DNA of 64,000 nucleotides from Rhodohalobacter sp. 614A (GTDB lineage Bacteria; Bacteroidota; Rhodothermia; Balneolales; Balneolaceae): assembly GCF_021462415.1 (NCBI RefSeq), contig NZ_JAKEDS010000001.1, positions 1,770,273-1,834,272 on the forward strand, given 5' to 3'. Of the stretch, positions 33,803-42,816 are shown in pieces. Numbering within the stretch: position 1 is the stretch's first letter; the number at the start of each line of letters is the position of its first letter. The notes beneath the pieces are model-generated. The model did not search any database, was not told where the DNA came from, and saw only the letters and a list, made by a program, of their open reading frames with translations. The translations under genes were made by a program, and so were the position numbers.

Positions 33803-34807
33803 ATGAAACAGGAGTTTTTAAAACCTCCAAAAACTACAAATTCCGAAGGAAAAGAACGCTCTGCCGGATTTGAGTTTGAGTTTACCGGCGTTGAAATGGA
33901 TGATGTTGCAGCCATGATTTCGGAGCTGTATGGAGGGGAAGTCAAGCAACTTTCTACGTATGAATTCAGCATCGAAAGAACCCGTTTTGGCGATTTCGGA
34001 CTGGAATTAGATGCACAGCTTATCCGCGAAAAGAAATACGAAAAGTTTCTTGAAACGATTGGTATTGACATTTCAACCGCCAAAAATCAGGAGACATTTG
34101 AGGATTCGTTAATGGAACTCGCTTCTTCCATTGTTCCTTATGAAATTATCACACCTCCGGTTCCACTTTCTCAGATTATGGAATTGACCAGGATGGTTGA
34201 CGAACTGAGAAATCGGAAAGCAAAAGGAACCGGCAGTTCATTTGTGTATGCTTTTGGCCTGCATATCAATCCGGAAATTCCGGATAACTCAACCCAAAGT
34301 ATTTTAAATCATTTACGGGCATTTGTTTTGTTTGAACCGTGGATTCGAAAACAGGCAAATATCGACGTAAGCCGGCGCCTGACACCATTTATCAATCGTT
34401 ATGAGAACGATTATATACAACATATTTTGAATCCCGGTTATCAGCCTGATCAAGCACAATTCATCAAAGACTATTTTGATTATGGAAATAACCGAAACAG
34501 GCCGCTGGACATGCAGCCGCTATTTATGTTTTTGGATGAAGAACTAACGGCTGGTTTTCTTGAGGATACACTGACATCAGCAAGACCGACCTTTCATTAT
34601 CGGTTGCCGAATTGTTCGCTGGAAGATGAAACGTGGACAATGGCAGCAGAATGGAATCGCTGGGTTCTTGCTGAAAGACTGGCTGCAGATGAGGATAAAC
34701 TGCATCAATTGAGCAGCGAATATCTGAAAATGTGGAGCGAAACGATGATTCGGTTTGAAGCAAAATGGCTTGAAAGAATAGGTGAATGGGCTGAGGATGT
34801 TTGGTAA
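33803..34807 (+). CDS. Amidoligase family protein (Amidoligase_2)
   Basis: A 334-aa carboxylate-amine ligase-like enzyme with the glutamine-synthetase/gamma-glutamylcysteine-synthetase fold. Visible family pieces are SAGFEFEFTGVEMDD near the N-terminus (metal-binding Glu in the FEFEFTG strand), TYEFSIERTRFGDFGLELDA, YEIITPPVPLSQ, and FVYAFGLHINPEIP, followed by helices. These enzymes are expected to join amino groups to carboxylates using ATP; the products are largely uncharacterised. It follows the penicillin acylase gene by 46 bp, and the peptidase C26 gene starts inside its last codons. That pairing is a recognised context for the family. Confidence 0.88.
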   Translation: MKQEFLKPPKTTNSEGKERSAGFEFEFTGVEMDDVAAMISELYGGEVKQLSTYEFSIERTRFGDFGLELDAQLIREKKYEKFLETIGIDISTAKNQETFEDSLMELASSIVPYEIITPPVPLSQIMELTRMVDELRNRKAKGTGSSFVYAFGLHINPEIPDNSTQSILNHLRAFVLFEPWIRKQANIDVSRRLTPFINRYENDYIQHILNPGYQPDQAQFIKDYFDYGNNRNRPLDMQPLFMFLDEELTAGFLEDTLTSARPTFHYRLPNCSLEDETWTMAAEWNRWVLAERLAADEDKLHQLSSEYLKMWSETMIRFEAKWLERIGEWAEDVW

Positions 34808-35582
34808 AGAGAGAGCTGTTATTGGTGTTTGCGGACCGGATGACGGCGGCCGGTTTGCCTGGATGTGCACTGCTTTTTGTGTCTGGATTGCAGGTGGAAA
34901 GGCGAAGAGAATCCGGCCTAAAGAACCAGCTTCCATCGGTCAGATTGATGGGTTGATATTAGGAGGCGGCGCTGATATTGAACCCGATAAATACGGCCAG
35001 GAACGCGAGGTAAAAGGGACGCTTAAAAAAAGTGAGAGAACCATTTTCGAATGGATATTGACCATACTTTTCTTTCCCGTTTATTGGGTTGCGAGATATT
35101 TTCAGCACACAAAAAAACATCCGGTAGATCCCGCCCGCGATAAACTTGAATTTGATCTTTTAAAAAAAGCCCTTGACCTGGAAAAACCCGTACTGGGAAT
35201 CTGCCGGGGAATGCAGTTGATTAATGTACATTTCGGCGGTTCCCTTCACCAGGATATCAGTGGATTTTATGCTGAACAACCGCAGGTATCGACGATTTTT
35301 CCCAAGAAAAGAATCACGATTAAAGCCGGCTCGAAATTGGAAAAATTGCTTCAAACGGAGACCTGTGATGTGAATGGGCTTCATAACCAGGCTATCGACA
35401 AATTAGGAGAGGGATTGCAGAAAACGGCAAAAGAACTTTATTCAGGTGTCTGGCAGGCCATTGAACATACTGGTTATTCCTTTGTGATCGGTGTTCAATG
35501 GCACCCCGAATATTTAATGCAGATCTCCCGCCAGCGAAATATTTTCAAAGAATTGGTTGTGGAAGCGGGAAGAATAGTGTGA
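34797..35582 (+). CDS. Peptidase C26/gamma-glutamyl-GABA hydrolase family protein
   Basis: A class I glutamine amidotransferase-like hydrolase of 261 aa. The catalytic Cys lies in PVLGICRGMQLINV, the substrate loop in NGLHNQAIDKLGEGL, and the His-Glu pair in IGVQWHPEYLM. The start could be GTG 34782 or ATG 34797; I prefer the ATG, which overlaps the amidoligase end by 11 bp. An unusual insert of about 25 residues with a hydrophobic stretch (WILTILFFPVYWVARYF) sits in the first third and may bring the enzyme to the membrane. Family members cleave gamma-glutamyl amide bonds, fitting the opposite reaction of the adjoining amidoligase. Confidence 0.9.
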   Translation: MFGKERAVIGVCGPDDGGRFAWMCTAFCVWIAGGKAKRIRPKEPASIGQIDGLILGGGADIEPDKYGQEREVKGTLKKSERTIFEWILTILFFPVYWVARYFQHTKKHPVDPARDKLEFDLLKKALDLEKPVLGICRGMQLINVHFGGSLHQDISGFYAEQPQVSTIFPKKRITIKAGSKLEKLLQTETCDVNGLHNQAIDKLGEGLQKTAKELYSGVWQAIEHTGYSFVIGVQWHPEYLMQISRQRNIFKELVVEAGRIV

Positions 35583-35586
35583 AACC

Positions 35587-35690
35587 GTCATTGCGAGTAA
35601 CGCGAAGCCCCGAGGTGATTCCTATGGGGCAATCTCTTCTATAAAAAAACAGGAATCGCCACACGATGAAAACATTGGGCCCGCGATGAC
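35587..35690. repeat. Palindromic intergenic repeat (GTCATTGCGAG family)
   Basis: It begins GTCATTGCGAG and ends CGCGATGAC, giving about nine paired bases with one mismatch at the ends, with a further pair GGCAATCTC/GGAATCG inside. It lies between convergent peptidase C26 and tryptophan dioxygenase genes. Confidence 0.55.
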
Positions 35691-35720
35691 AGGAGAGATA
35701 TTTTTTTCATTGACATTGAA

Positions 35721-36515
35721 TTAAAACTTCGCACGGATCGCCCATAAATCCGGGAAGATTGGGTTGTTCAGTGTTTGGCGCAGATATTTTGAGCCATCGG
35801 ATCCGCCGGTTCCCCGTTTAGTGCCGATCGTTCGTTCCACCATTTTTACATGGCGATATCTCCATTCCATCAAGCCTTCATCATAATCTACAAGCAGTTC
35901 ACAGAGAAGAGCTGCTTCGGGATCATCTTTCATAATCTCAACCAATTTTGTTTGATTATATTCGGATGGATTATGAACCAAACCCTGTTCGTTGGCTCTT
36001 TCTGGTATTTTAATATTATATCCGCGTTTTTGCAGATAGGCACAGAAGCTTTCCCAAAGAGTAGATTCTTTCTCCCGATCCAGAAGGTTTTGCTGAAGAT
36101 CAGGTTGAGATTCGTGTACGTTGATGACATGAGGCGACCGCATTCCACAGATGATTTCCATTTCGCGAAATTGAACCGATTGAAATCCGCTGGCATTCTG
36201 TAAAAATCCCCGAAAACTGTTGAATTCAAGCGGAGTCATCGTTTCCAAAACATCGATTTGTGAAACCATCGTTTTTAGAATGGTGAGAACCCGCCGCAAA
36301 GTTTTGGCCGATGACCACGTTTTGCCGGCCTCAAGATCAACTCTCAACTTGTCGAACTCATGCAGAATCTGTTTGAACCAAAGTTCATAAACCTGGTGGA
36401 TAATGATAAACAGCATTTCATCATGTTCCTCCGGTTCCGATTCAGGCTGTTGCAGTTCCAGCAGCTCTTTGACTTTCAGATAAGAAGTATATGTTAAACT
36501 CTTGGATGGATCCAT
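35721..36515 (-). CDS. kynA: Tryptophan 2,3-dioxygenase
   Basis: A heme enzyme that opens L-tryptophan to N-formylkynurenine (EC 1.13.11.11), first step of kynurenine catabolism or NAD synthesis. Signatures are LTYTSYLKVKELL, EHDEMLFIIIHQVYELWFKQILHE (as EMLFIIIHQVYELWFKQ), TPLEFNSFRGFLQNASGFQS, and the C-terminal WRYRHVKMVERTIGTKRGTGGS, where the proximal heme His lies. I choose the ATG at 36515 (MDPSKSLTY), 264 aa; the open frame continues 14 codons to another ATG with an unlikely Cys-rich lead. No other kynurenine gene is adjacent. Confidence 0.95.
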   Translation of the reverse strand: MDPSKSLTYTSYLKVKELLELQQPESEPEEHDEMLFIIIHQVYELWFKQILHEFDKLRVDLEAGKTWSSAKTLRRVLTILKTMVSQIDVLETMTPLEFNSFRGFLQNASGFQSVQFREMEIICGMRSPHVINVHESQPDLQQNLLDREKESTLWESFCAYLQKRGYNIKIPERANEQGLVHNPSEYNQTKLVEIMKDDPEAALLCELLVDYDEGLMEWRYRHVKMVERTIGTKRGTGGSDGSKYLRQTLNNPIFPDLWAIRAKF

Positions 36516-36580
36516 GTTATTTCGTTTAATTGAAGCTTGAATACATGTTTGGCACAATCTCCATACTTATGACCCGATAC

Positions 36581-38338
36581 TCAATACTCGCCTTTTATCC
36601 ATTTCCCAAACTCTTCCGCACTCCAGGTATTTAGAACGCGATCTGGGCCAAACTTTGCTTTTCGTGCGATCATCACGCCATAGCGAATATCATCAATTCC
36701 GTCCGTGCTGTGTGCATCCGGGTTGATGGACGTCATCAAACCAACCTCTTTTGCCTTATTTCCAAACCGCCAGTCAAGATCCAGCCGCCAGGGATTTGCG
36801 TTAATTTCAATCGCCGTGTTTTCCTGAACAGCAAGTTCAATCAATTTATTGAGATCGAGTTTGCTTCCTTCCCGTCTTAACAAGAGACGGCCCGTGGGAT
36901 GTCCTACAATCCGCGTATAGGGATTTTTGATGGCGCTTTCGAAACGCATCATCATTTTATCAAGAGGTAATTCCAGAGCGCTGTGAACACTGGCAATTAC
37001 AAAATCAAACCCGGCCAGGATTTCTTCGGGATAATCCAGTGATCCGTCTCCCAGGATATCCGACTCAATTCCTTTGAAGATTTTGAAATTCTTCCCGTCA
37101 TTTTTAAAGGTTTCGTTGAGTTCATCAATTTCATCCCATTGTTGTTTAACCTCATCAATGGAAAGTCCGCCGGCGTAAGCGGCTGTTTTAGAATGATCGG
37201 AAATGGCAAGATACTCATAGCCTCGCTCCATGCTGGCTTCCGCCATTTGCTGGATGGTATATTTGCCGTCGCTCCAGGTGCTGTGGGCATGTACAACTCC
37301 TTTGATGTCGGATTCCTGAAGGAGATCCATCTCATCATTTTCCTCGTAATACTCAAATTCACCACGATCTTCGCGATGTTCCGGCAGGATAAAGTTCAAC
37401 CCAAGTTTCTGATAAATATCCGATTCCGATTCGGTTTCCACCGGTTGATCAAAATCGGTCTCTTTATCTTCTGTGAGCTTGAAAAGCCCATATTCGTTAA
37501 GTGCCATTCCCCGTTCGCGGGCACGCTGTCTTAAAACAATGTTATGCTCCTTGCTTCCTGTGAAATACATCAGTGCCGCCGGGTACTCTTTGGGTTTTAC
37601 GATTCGAAGATCCACTTGCCGTCCGGTTTGCGAGCGAACCGAACTCTTGGTTTCACCGCGTCCTAAAACTTCTACCACCAATTCATGAGTGACGAATGCA
37701 TCAAAAACAGCCTCGGTATTTTCCTGTTCTGCAGATGCAAGAATGTCAATATCGCCAATGGTTTCGCGCGAACGGCGGAGCGAACCTGCGATATCCGCCT
37801 GAATCACACCATCGAGGTTTTTCACAAACTCAAAAATAGGCTCGGCAATCGCCAATGCATCATTCAGGTGGCAACGCTCGCCATACTCTTCGAGATAGGC
37901 GATGGACTTCAGAATTTTATCGGCGGACTTTTGTCCAAGTCCTGAAAGAGCAGCAACCTCACCGTTTTTGCAAGATTCTTTGAGTTCTGCAATAGTAGTA
38001 ATTCCGAGTTCCTTATGGATTTTGAGGATATTTTTTGGGCCGAGTCCTGAGATGTTCGTCCATTCAATCAGCCCGGCCGGAACCCGCTCTTTCAAATCTT
38101 CAAGTACCGGCATGGTGCCGGTTGCATGATACGCTTTGACATCATCCGCGATTGATTTTCCAATTCCCTTAATATCCGTCAGCGTGTCTTCTTCAATATG
38201 TTTGAGGATTTCATCATTTAGTCCTTCGATGGTTTGTGCTGCCCGGTCGAAGGCAATGGCCCGGAACCGGTTTTCACCCGCCAGCTGCATCAGGGTATAT
38301 ACTTCGCGAAGTTTATCGGCTACTTCCTGGTTGGTCAT
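36581..38338 (-). CDS. polX: DNA polymerase X with PHP domain
   Basis: A 585-aa bacterial family X polymerase. The N-terminal 8-kDa region and helix-hairpin-helix motifs (DIKGIGKSIADDVKAY; ISGLGPKNILKIH; LSGLGQKSADKIL) lead to the nucleotidyltransferase signature GSLRRSRETIGDIDILAS and a later Asp in QVDLRIVKP. A linker precedes the C-terminal PHP phosphoesterase: HAHSTWSDGKYTIQQMAEA, AISDHSKTAAY, ESDILGDGSLDYP, VIASVHSALELP, GHPTGRLL and NPDAHSTDG. The PHP domain gives 3'-5' exonuclease and AP-site processing, so the protein acts in base-excision repair. It is monocistronic. Confidence 0.97.
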   Translation of the reverse strand: MTNQEVADKLREVYTLMQLAGENRFRAIAFDRAAQTIEGLNDEILKHIEEDTLTDIKGIGKSIADDVKAYHATGTMPVLEDLKERVPAGLIEWTNISGLGPKNILKIHKELGITTIAELKESCKNGEVAALSGLGQKSADKILKSIAYLEEYGERCHLNDALAIAEPIFEFVKNLDGVIQADIAGSLRRSRETIGDIDILASAEQENTEAVFDAFVTHELVVEVLGRGETKSSVRSQTGRQVDLRIVKPKEYPAALMYFTGSKEHNIVLRQRARERGMALNEYGLFKLTEDKETDFDQPVETESESDIYQKLGLNFILPEHREDRGEFEYYEENDEMDLLQESDIKGVVHAHSTWSDGKYTIQQMAEASMERGYEYLAISDHSKTAAYAGGLSIDEVKQQWDEIDELNETFKNDGKNFKIFKGIESDILGDGSLDYPEEILAGFDFVIASVHSALELPLDKMMMRFESAIKNPYTRIVGHPTGRLLLRREGSKLDLNKLIELAVQENTAIEINANPWRLDLDWRFGNKAKEVGLMTSINPDAHSTDGIDDIRYGVMIARKAKFGPDRVLNTWSAEEFGKWIKGEY

Positions 38339-38593
38339 GTTTGGTAAATTTTTTGGTTTGATGATAAACTACGAAAATTCGGTTCGTTCATCATGGAGAA
38401 ATTTCAATTTCGGGAATCAAGAACGTTGAACAGGGAAGTCAGAACTTTGAACAAAGCGTTTGAAGATCGTCATTCCTTGTTTCGTCTTCAATATTCAAAT
38501 TTCCTTTCTATAAAACTTTCCATTTAAAGGGAAAAACCCTTACCTTTTAAAGCTCTGAAAGGAGCATTTTAATTTATTGATTTTAGATACCAA

Positions 38594-38677
38594 GCCCTCG
38601 TGGTGGAATTGGTAGACACGCTGTCTTGAGGGGGCAGTGCTGGAAACGGCGTGCTGGTTCGAATCCAGTCGAGGGCA
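38594..38677 (+). tRNA. tRNA-Leu (anticodon GAG)
   Basis: A cloverleaf with an extended variable arm can be folded by eye. The acceptor GCCCTCG pairs with CGAGGGC, followed by discriminator A. The D-arm contains GGTGGAATTGGTAGACAC. The anticodon stem CTGTC/GGCAG holds the loop TTGAGGG (anticodon GAG, reading CUC/CUU). The long variable arm is TGCTGGAAACGGCGT, and the T-arm GCTGG-TTCGAAT-CCAGT. CCA is not encoded. Confidence 0.97.
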
Positions 38678-38683
38678 CTCAAA

Positions 38684-38717
38684 AGCCCGCAATTTATAAA
38701 TTGCGGGCTTTTTTTAT
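38684..38717 (+). terminator. Rho-independent terminator after tRNA-Leu
   Basis: A 12-base stem (AGCCCGCAATTT with AAATTGCGGGCT) around a two-base turn is followed by seven Ts. It starts 6 bp after the tRNA. Confidence 0.93.
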
Positions 38718-38824
38718 TGGCTATGAATCCGATCAGTTTTTAACTAGAACTAGCAATTTATCTCCCGGGTGGAATAGCAAATCCCCAGAGTGGAAATCAT
38801 CTGAATATCAATCCCATCAAATAA

Positions 38825-38862
38825 AAAAGCCGAACTGGAATAAACCAATTCGGCTTTTTTTT
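38825..38862. terminator. Bidirectional terminator hairpin
   Basis: AAAAAAGCCGAA pairs with TTCGGCTTTTTT, with a further CTGG/CCAA partial pair and an AATAAA loop. A-run and T-run flank the stem, so it works on either strand. It follows the minus-strand lipoprotein gene by about 20 bp. Confidence 0.85.
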
Positions 38863-38881
38863 GGGCTTTTAAATCGCCATA

Positions 38882-39676
38882 TCAACAAGGAGTGTCTTGT
38901 AAATTACCATCCCAGCATTTACGCTCGGAGTCTGTTTCATAATAACCTTCCTGGGTATCTGTATTCCAGTGGACAGCAGAACCACTTCCACTTTCAAGCC
39001 CTGAGACCGTCATCATAAAGTCACTTGCATCCTGGGTATAAGTGTAGGAACCTTCAATAGCGCCTCCATCTCCGTAAAAGTTAGTTTCAATATTAATCTG
39101 AGAGTCTCCTTGTTTTTCCCACTCAGAAACCAACAATGGAACCTCGTTAGATCCATTCGAAGACAGTGCATTTAGTGTCCAGCTGCCACTTGATCCGTCT
39201 TTTGTGGTTCTTCCGGATATAAGGGTATAATTCTCAAAACTTCCTTCCGGGCCATTATAAGACATCGTCAAATCCCACAAGAGTTCGTTACCGGTTTCTC
39301 TTGATGTTAAAACAACCGAAGCAACTTCTCCTCCATAGGAGTAGTCATAGTCCCATACCCATGCACCATTTTCCATTTCGGCTTGAGATTGTGAAGCACC
39401 CTGGAAGAATCCGGTGTAAATCTGGCCGAAAGAAGAAAAATAGCTTAATGATAATGCAAGGTTTTTAGCTACACTAAAATTAGCTGACGTCTGTGTCGCT
39501 TTTTGCGGATTATTATTGAGGAAAAAAGACAAGTCTGGTTGAATGTTTTCGAGAGAAGGAAGAGTTGGAGCGCTTCCGTCATCGGAACCAGATGGAGAGT
39601 CATCACCACAGGAAACAAGAAGTAGTGCTAAAACAGCAATCATGGCTATCTTTTTAAAAAACATATATGATCTCAT
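38882..39676 (-). CDS. Lipoprotein of unknown function
   Basis: A 264-aa lipoprotein: hydrophobic signal then lipobox LLVSC with Cys23, followed by an acidic Ser/Gly spacer (GDDSPSGSDDGS), as in surface-exposed lipoproteins of Bacteroidota. The remainder is beta-rich with many Gly, Ser, Trp and Tyr residues (NGAWVWDYDYSYGGE), suggesting a barrel or sandwich. Two cysteines near the C-terminus (KCWDGNLQDTPC) could form a disulfide. I do not recognise a family. It is monocistronic, with a strong hairpin terminator. Confidence 0.8.
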   Translation of the reverse strand: MRSYMFFKKIAMIAVLALLLVSCGDDSPSGSDDGSAPTLPSLENIQPDLSFFLNNNPQKATQTSANFSVAKNLALSLSYFSSFGQIYTGFFQGASQSQAEMENGAWVWDYDYSYGGEVASVVLTSRETGNELLWDLTMSYNGPEGSFENYTLISGRTTKDGSSGSWTLNALSSNGSNEVPLLVSEWEKQGDSQINIETNFYGDGGAIEGSYTYTQDASDFMMTVSGLESGSGSAVHWNTDTQEGYYETDSERKCWDGNLQDTPC

Positions 39677-40020
39677 TTTTAAGTAAAATTTGGGGTTATT
39701 TATTTTTTTCTTGATTGGTTGCCATATACAGAGGTGCTGTGTTGGCTATTGGTATATGCGAAGTAAAAAGGGAAATTGTGTCAAAAAAAGAGAACTATTT
39801 TAAAAATCAGGAGACAGGTTCAGTATTGTACACTAAATCATTGAAAAATATTGATTTGAAGGGATTTGAATGTTTGGTGTCTGAGAAATTACTTTTTATA
39901 CAGGAAAGAATGGGCATGCAAATAGAGTGAACCGGTGAATTCTGTCTCCAGCATATTGCCTCCAATTCCGAAAAGTTGTAAAGTAAACAACAGCTTACCA
40001 CTAACTAACACGAGACAATT
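39677..40020. other. 344-bp region without a supported gene
   Basis: It contains promoter space for the lipoprotein (minus strand) and for mscL (plus strand). A 71-codon frame with a TTG start (39715-39930) is the only sizeable ORF; it has no recognisable features, and I see no other signal. Confidence 0.5.
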
Positions 40021-40425
40021 ATGAGCATGATCAGTGATTTTAAAAAATTTGCAATGCGGGGGAATGTACTGGATCTCGCCGTTGCCGTTGTGATTGGAGC
40101 CGCATTTGGCAGAATTGTCACTTCTTTTGTGAATGATGTTTTGATGCCGCCGATAGGCCTGCTTTTGGGCGGGGTGGATTTTACTTCTTTTATGATCACA
40201 CTGCAAGAAGCCACCGAAGAAGCTGCAGCCGTTACCATTAATTATGGAATGTTTATCCAGCAGGTTGTGGATTTTATCATTGTTGCGTGGGCTATTTTTA
40301 TGGTGATTAAATTGTTTGAAAGAACGGCCAGGAAAGAACCGGATGCTCCTCCAGCACCCACCGAACCGCCGGCAGATGTACAACTTCTGACGGAAATTCG
40401 GGACCTCTTGAAAACGCAGAAATAG
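40021..40425 (+). CDS. mscL: Large-conductance mechanosensitive channel
   Basis: A 134-aa inner-membrane tension-gated channel that releases solutes on osmotic downshock. Typical features are the N-terminal amphipathic helix [22 protein letters not shown] leading into TM1 ([27 protein letters not shown] read in parts), a periplasmic loop, TM2 ([18 protein letters not shown]) and a C-terminal helix ([18 protein letters not shown]). A terminator follows at 40434-40467. Confidence 0.97.
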   Translation: MSMISDFKKFAMRGNVLDLAVAVVIGAAFGRIVTSFVNDVLMPPIGLLLGGVDFTSFMITLQEATEEAAAVTINYGMFIQQVVDFIIVAWAIFMVIKLFERTARKEPDAPPAPTEPPADVQLLTEIRDLLKTQK

Positions 40426-40433
40426 AATGCTTT

Positions 40434-40467
40434 AAATCCGCGAGGCTGCTAAACCTTCGCGGATTTT
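40434..40467. terminator. Bidirectional terminator between mscL and the TonB receptor
   Basis: AAATCCGCGAGG pairs with CCTTCGCGGATTT with one bulge around CTGCTAAA, flanked by short T-runs on both strands. It is positioned 9 bp after mscL and 14 bp after the receptor stop. Confidence 0.75.
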
Positions 40468-40480
40468 GATCCCCTTTTGA

Positions 40481-42706
40481 TTAAAAGCCGTAAGAAACGG
40501 TAATCATCACCCGCCGCCCGGCTTCAGGAATATTGCCGATGCTTGTGTGGGTGTGATAATAGTTGTCCGTAAGGTTGCTGACCAGAATGGACGTGTTGAG
40601 TGTATTCTTCATCCACGAGCGTTCAAAAGCGATGTTCGCAATGGCATACGCATCGGTTTTATCCTCTGAAGAAGTTGATTCTGCTATCCGGTTTTGTTCG
40701 GCCGACCATTCCAGTTCAGCAGTCAGTGTATTTTGATTTTTTGTGATGCTGAGCGTGCTGATTCCTTTAAGCGGAGGAATTAACGGCAACGGTTCGTCCA
40801 GCGTCAGGTTTTGGGCGAACAGATATGAGATGCGGTTTTCCAATCTCAGGAATTGTCCCACATTGTTGATGGACCTCAACTCTCCACCCAGGATCATGGC
40901 ATCGCCGACATTGTCATACCGCTTAAACTGGAAATCAAAATTGCTGATATTATCCGCATCAGACATCACTCCGTCGATATAGTGATAGTATCGTTTGTGA
41001 AACAGAGAAAGTGAAATCGATTGGTCGTTCATTTCCCAGGTTGTATTAAGATCACTATTCAGGGAATGTTCGGTTTTAAGCCACGGATTTCCATCATAAA
41101 AATAACCGTCCGTATAGTTGTAGATATAGTGTCCGAAAAGCTCGATATGATTCCCCATCCGCTGTGAATAAACCAGGTTTCCTGAAAAGCTCCATCGGTC
41201 ATTCAGCATCCATAATACGCTTCCCGAAGCGGAGACGAGTGGTTTTGTTTGTGTACTCAGTTCCCGGTCGTATAATCCTTCAAAGAATGAAGCGTGAGTC
41301 TCGCTGTTGGTGCCCAGGCTGTTTACCCGAATATTTTCCTCGAATTTCAACATGACGGTTTCAGACAGATCCAGCCGGTGGCGCAAACCAAGGCTTACAG
41401 AACGGGTGATCACCTCGTCCATATTGTAAATCATCATATCTTCAATTTCCGGGTCCAGCGGTTCCATCAACATATCTCCGTAAGCTTCAGAATAGAAAGC
41501 ATTAAAAAACCAGTTTACATTGTGATTTTTCAACATAGCATGTCCGTTGACCCTCGTTCCGAACGTTTTTGTAGTTCCATACATGGGCATGTACATTCCG
41601 CGCATGACGGAGCGATTGGCAACATCGCGGTCGTAATCGTCCATCGTGTGGCGGATCGCATTCGCGTAAAACTGAACCGTTTCAACATGAACGTTTTTTT
41701 GATTCGGGGCGAATTGGAATTGAATCTGGCCAATATCCGCCAGCGCTTTCGTGGCATCCATCAGCAGGGCAGGATAACCCACATCATACGCTTTATCTGT
41801 AATGTAATTGGCTTCAACTGAATGGCCGGATGAAAACGTATGCTTGTAACTGAGGTTCAGGTTCATTTTTTCAAACTGGGTGTTTGCAATGTCCCGGTCA
41901 CCACCGGCCACAAAATCATCCGCTTTTTTGTATGTGCCTGATAACCGAAATGCATGTTTTCCGGATGAATCTGATCCATTGGCTGTTGCACTCAGCGTTC
42001 GATAATTGTCCGGCGCCCGGTAGGACGAACTCAGGTTCATGGAAAATGGAGTTGACTTTGCCTTTTGTGTGATCAGGTTCACTGTGCTGTTTCCGTTTCC
42101 ATTTTGGGCGATGCCCGATCCGCTTTTATCGATGCTGAGTTTTTCAAGGTTATTGGTTTCCACGTACGATGTAATCGGATCCATTTTATCCACACAGGCT
42201 TTAAACACCTGCATGCCGTCGATCATCAGGTTCATGCGCTGATCACTTTGTCCACGAACGACCGGTTCCCAGCCAAAAGCTCCCCGTTTTGTAGCGGTGA
42301 TTCCATCGATGTTATCTAAAAATTCATCCATGCTGTGGGCTTCATGCCGGTTCTGATAGGAATGAATATTATTCTCCTGACCTTTTGAGCCAACCACAAT
42401 CAGTTCGGATGTATGCCGGAAAATAACCGGATCGAGAAAAATTAAATTACCAATGCCATCAAGGCTGATTTCTTTGTCTGAAAATCCCAAAGCAGAAATT
42501 GTGATTTCGGCATATTCATCGGAATTGATTCTGAACAATCCATTTTCATCCGTGATTGTAATAACCCCCCCGTGGTGATCTTTGATATGTGCACCCATAA
42601 CGGGTGTTTTTGTACGGTTGTCCTGAACTTCAATGGATCGGGTTTGGGCAAAAAGGTTCGCGGTACTGATGATGATCAGTGTGGTGAAAAAGAATATTTT
42701 TTTCAT
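40481..42706 (-). CDS. OprC/NosA-like copper TonB-dependent receptor
   Basis: A 741-aa outer-membrane receptor that probably imports copper. I start it at the ATG at 42706, where a clean signal peptide begins (MKKIFFFTTL, cleavage after about residue 20, ANLFA); the frame is open 38 codons further but reads non-signal sequence. A short carboxypeptidase-like domain (about 22-95) precedes the plug (about 100-215) and a 22-strand-type barrel ending in ISYGF-like VMITVSYGF. In the plug, Cys171 and Met175 form CxxxM (ACVDKMDPITSY); His353 and Met355 form HxM in the barrel (IRHTMDDYDR). These match, in order and spacing, the Cu ligands I recall for OprC. The upstream Met-rich and His/Cys-rich genes fit copper handling. 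Confidence 0.85.
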   Translation of the reverse strand: MKKIFFFTTLIIISTANLFAQTRSIEVQDNRTKTPVMGAHIKDHHGGVITITDENGLFRINSDEYAEITISALGFSDKEISLDGIGNLIFLDPVIFRHTSELIVVGSKGQENNIHSYQNRHEAHSMDEFLDNIDGITATKRGAFGWEPVVRGQSDQRMNLMIDGMQVFKACVDKMDPITSYVETNNLEKLSIDKSGSGIAQNGNGNSTVNLITQKAKSTPFSMNLSSSYRAPDNYRTLSATANGSDSSGKHAFRLSGTYKKADDFVAGGDRDIANTQFEKMNLNLSYKHTFSSGHSVEANYITDKAYDVGYPALLMDATKALADIGQIQFQFAPNQKNVHVETVQFYANAIRHTMDDYDRDVANRSVMRGMYMPMYGTTKTFGTRVNGHAMLKNHNVNWFFNAFYSEAYGDMLMEPLDPEIEDMMIYNMDEVITRSVSLGLRHRLDLSETVMLKFEENIRVNSLGTNSETHASFFEGLYDRELSTQTKPLVSASGSVLWMLNDRWSFSGNLVYSQRMGNHIELFGHYIYNYTDGYFYDGNPWLKTEHSLNSDLNTTWEMNDQSISLSLFHKRYYHYIDGVMSDADNISNFDFQFKRYDNVGDAMILGGELRSINNVGQFLRLENRISYLFAQNLTLDEPLPLIPPLKGISTLSITKNQNTLTAELEWSAEQNRIAESTSSEDKTDAYAIANIAFERSWMKNTLNTSILVSNLTDNYYHTHTSIGNIPEAGRRVMITVSYGF

Positions 42707-42816
42707 GGCTGTGACCGGAAATCTCAGATTCTCTTTTATCGGGTAGTCTTTGTGATTCGAATATTCTCCCCTCCAAAACAGGAGGGAAGGTTTCCGGATA
42801 TTCGTTTGGTTTTCCA

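Noticed and set aside
38626-39018. Plus-strand ORF running through the tRNA-Leu and terminators
   Set aside because: It reads through a tRNA and two hairpin terminators and has no coding signature.
39715-39930. 71-codon ORF before mscL
   Set aside because: TTG start, no recognisable domain, no ribosome-binding context; lies in a promoter gap and shows no codon pattern different from chance.
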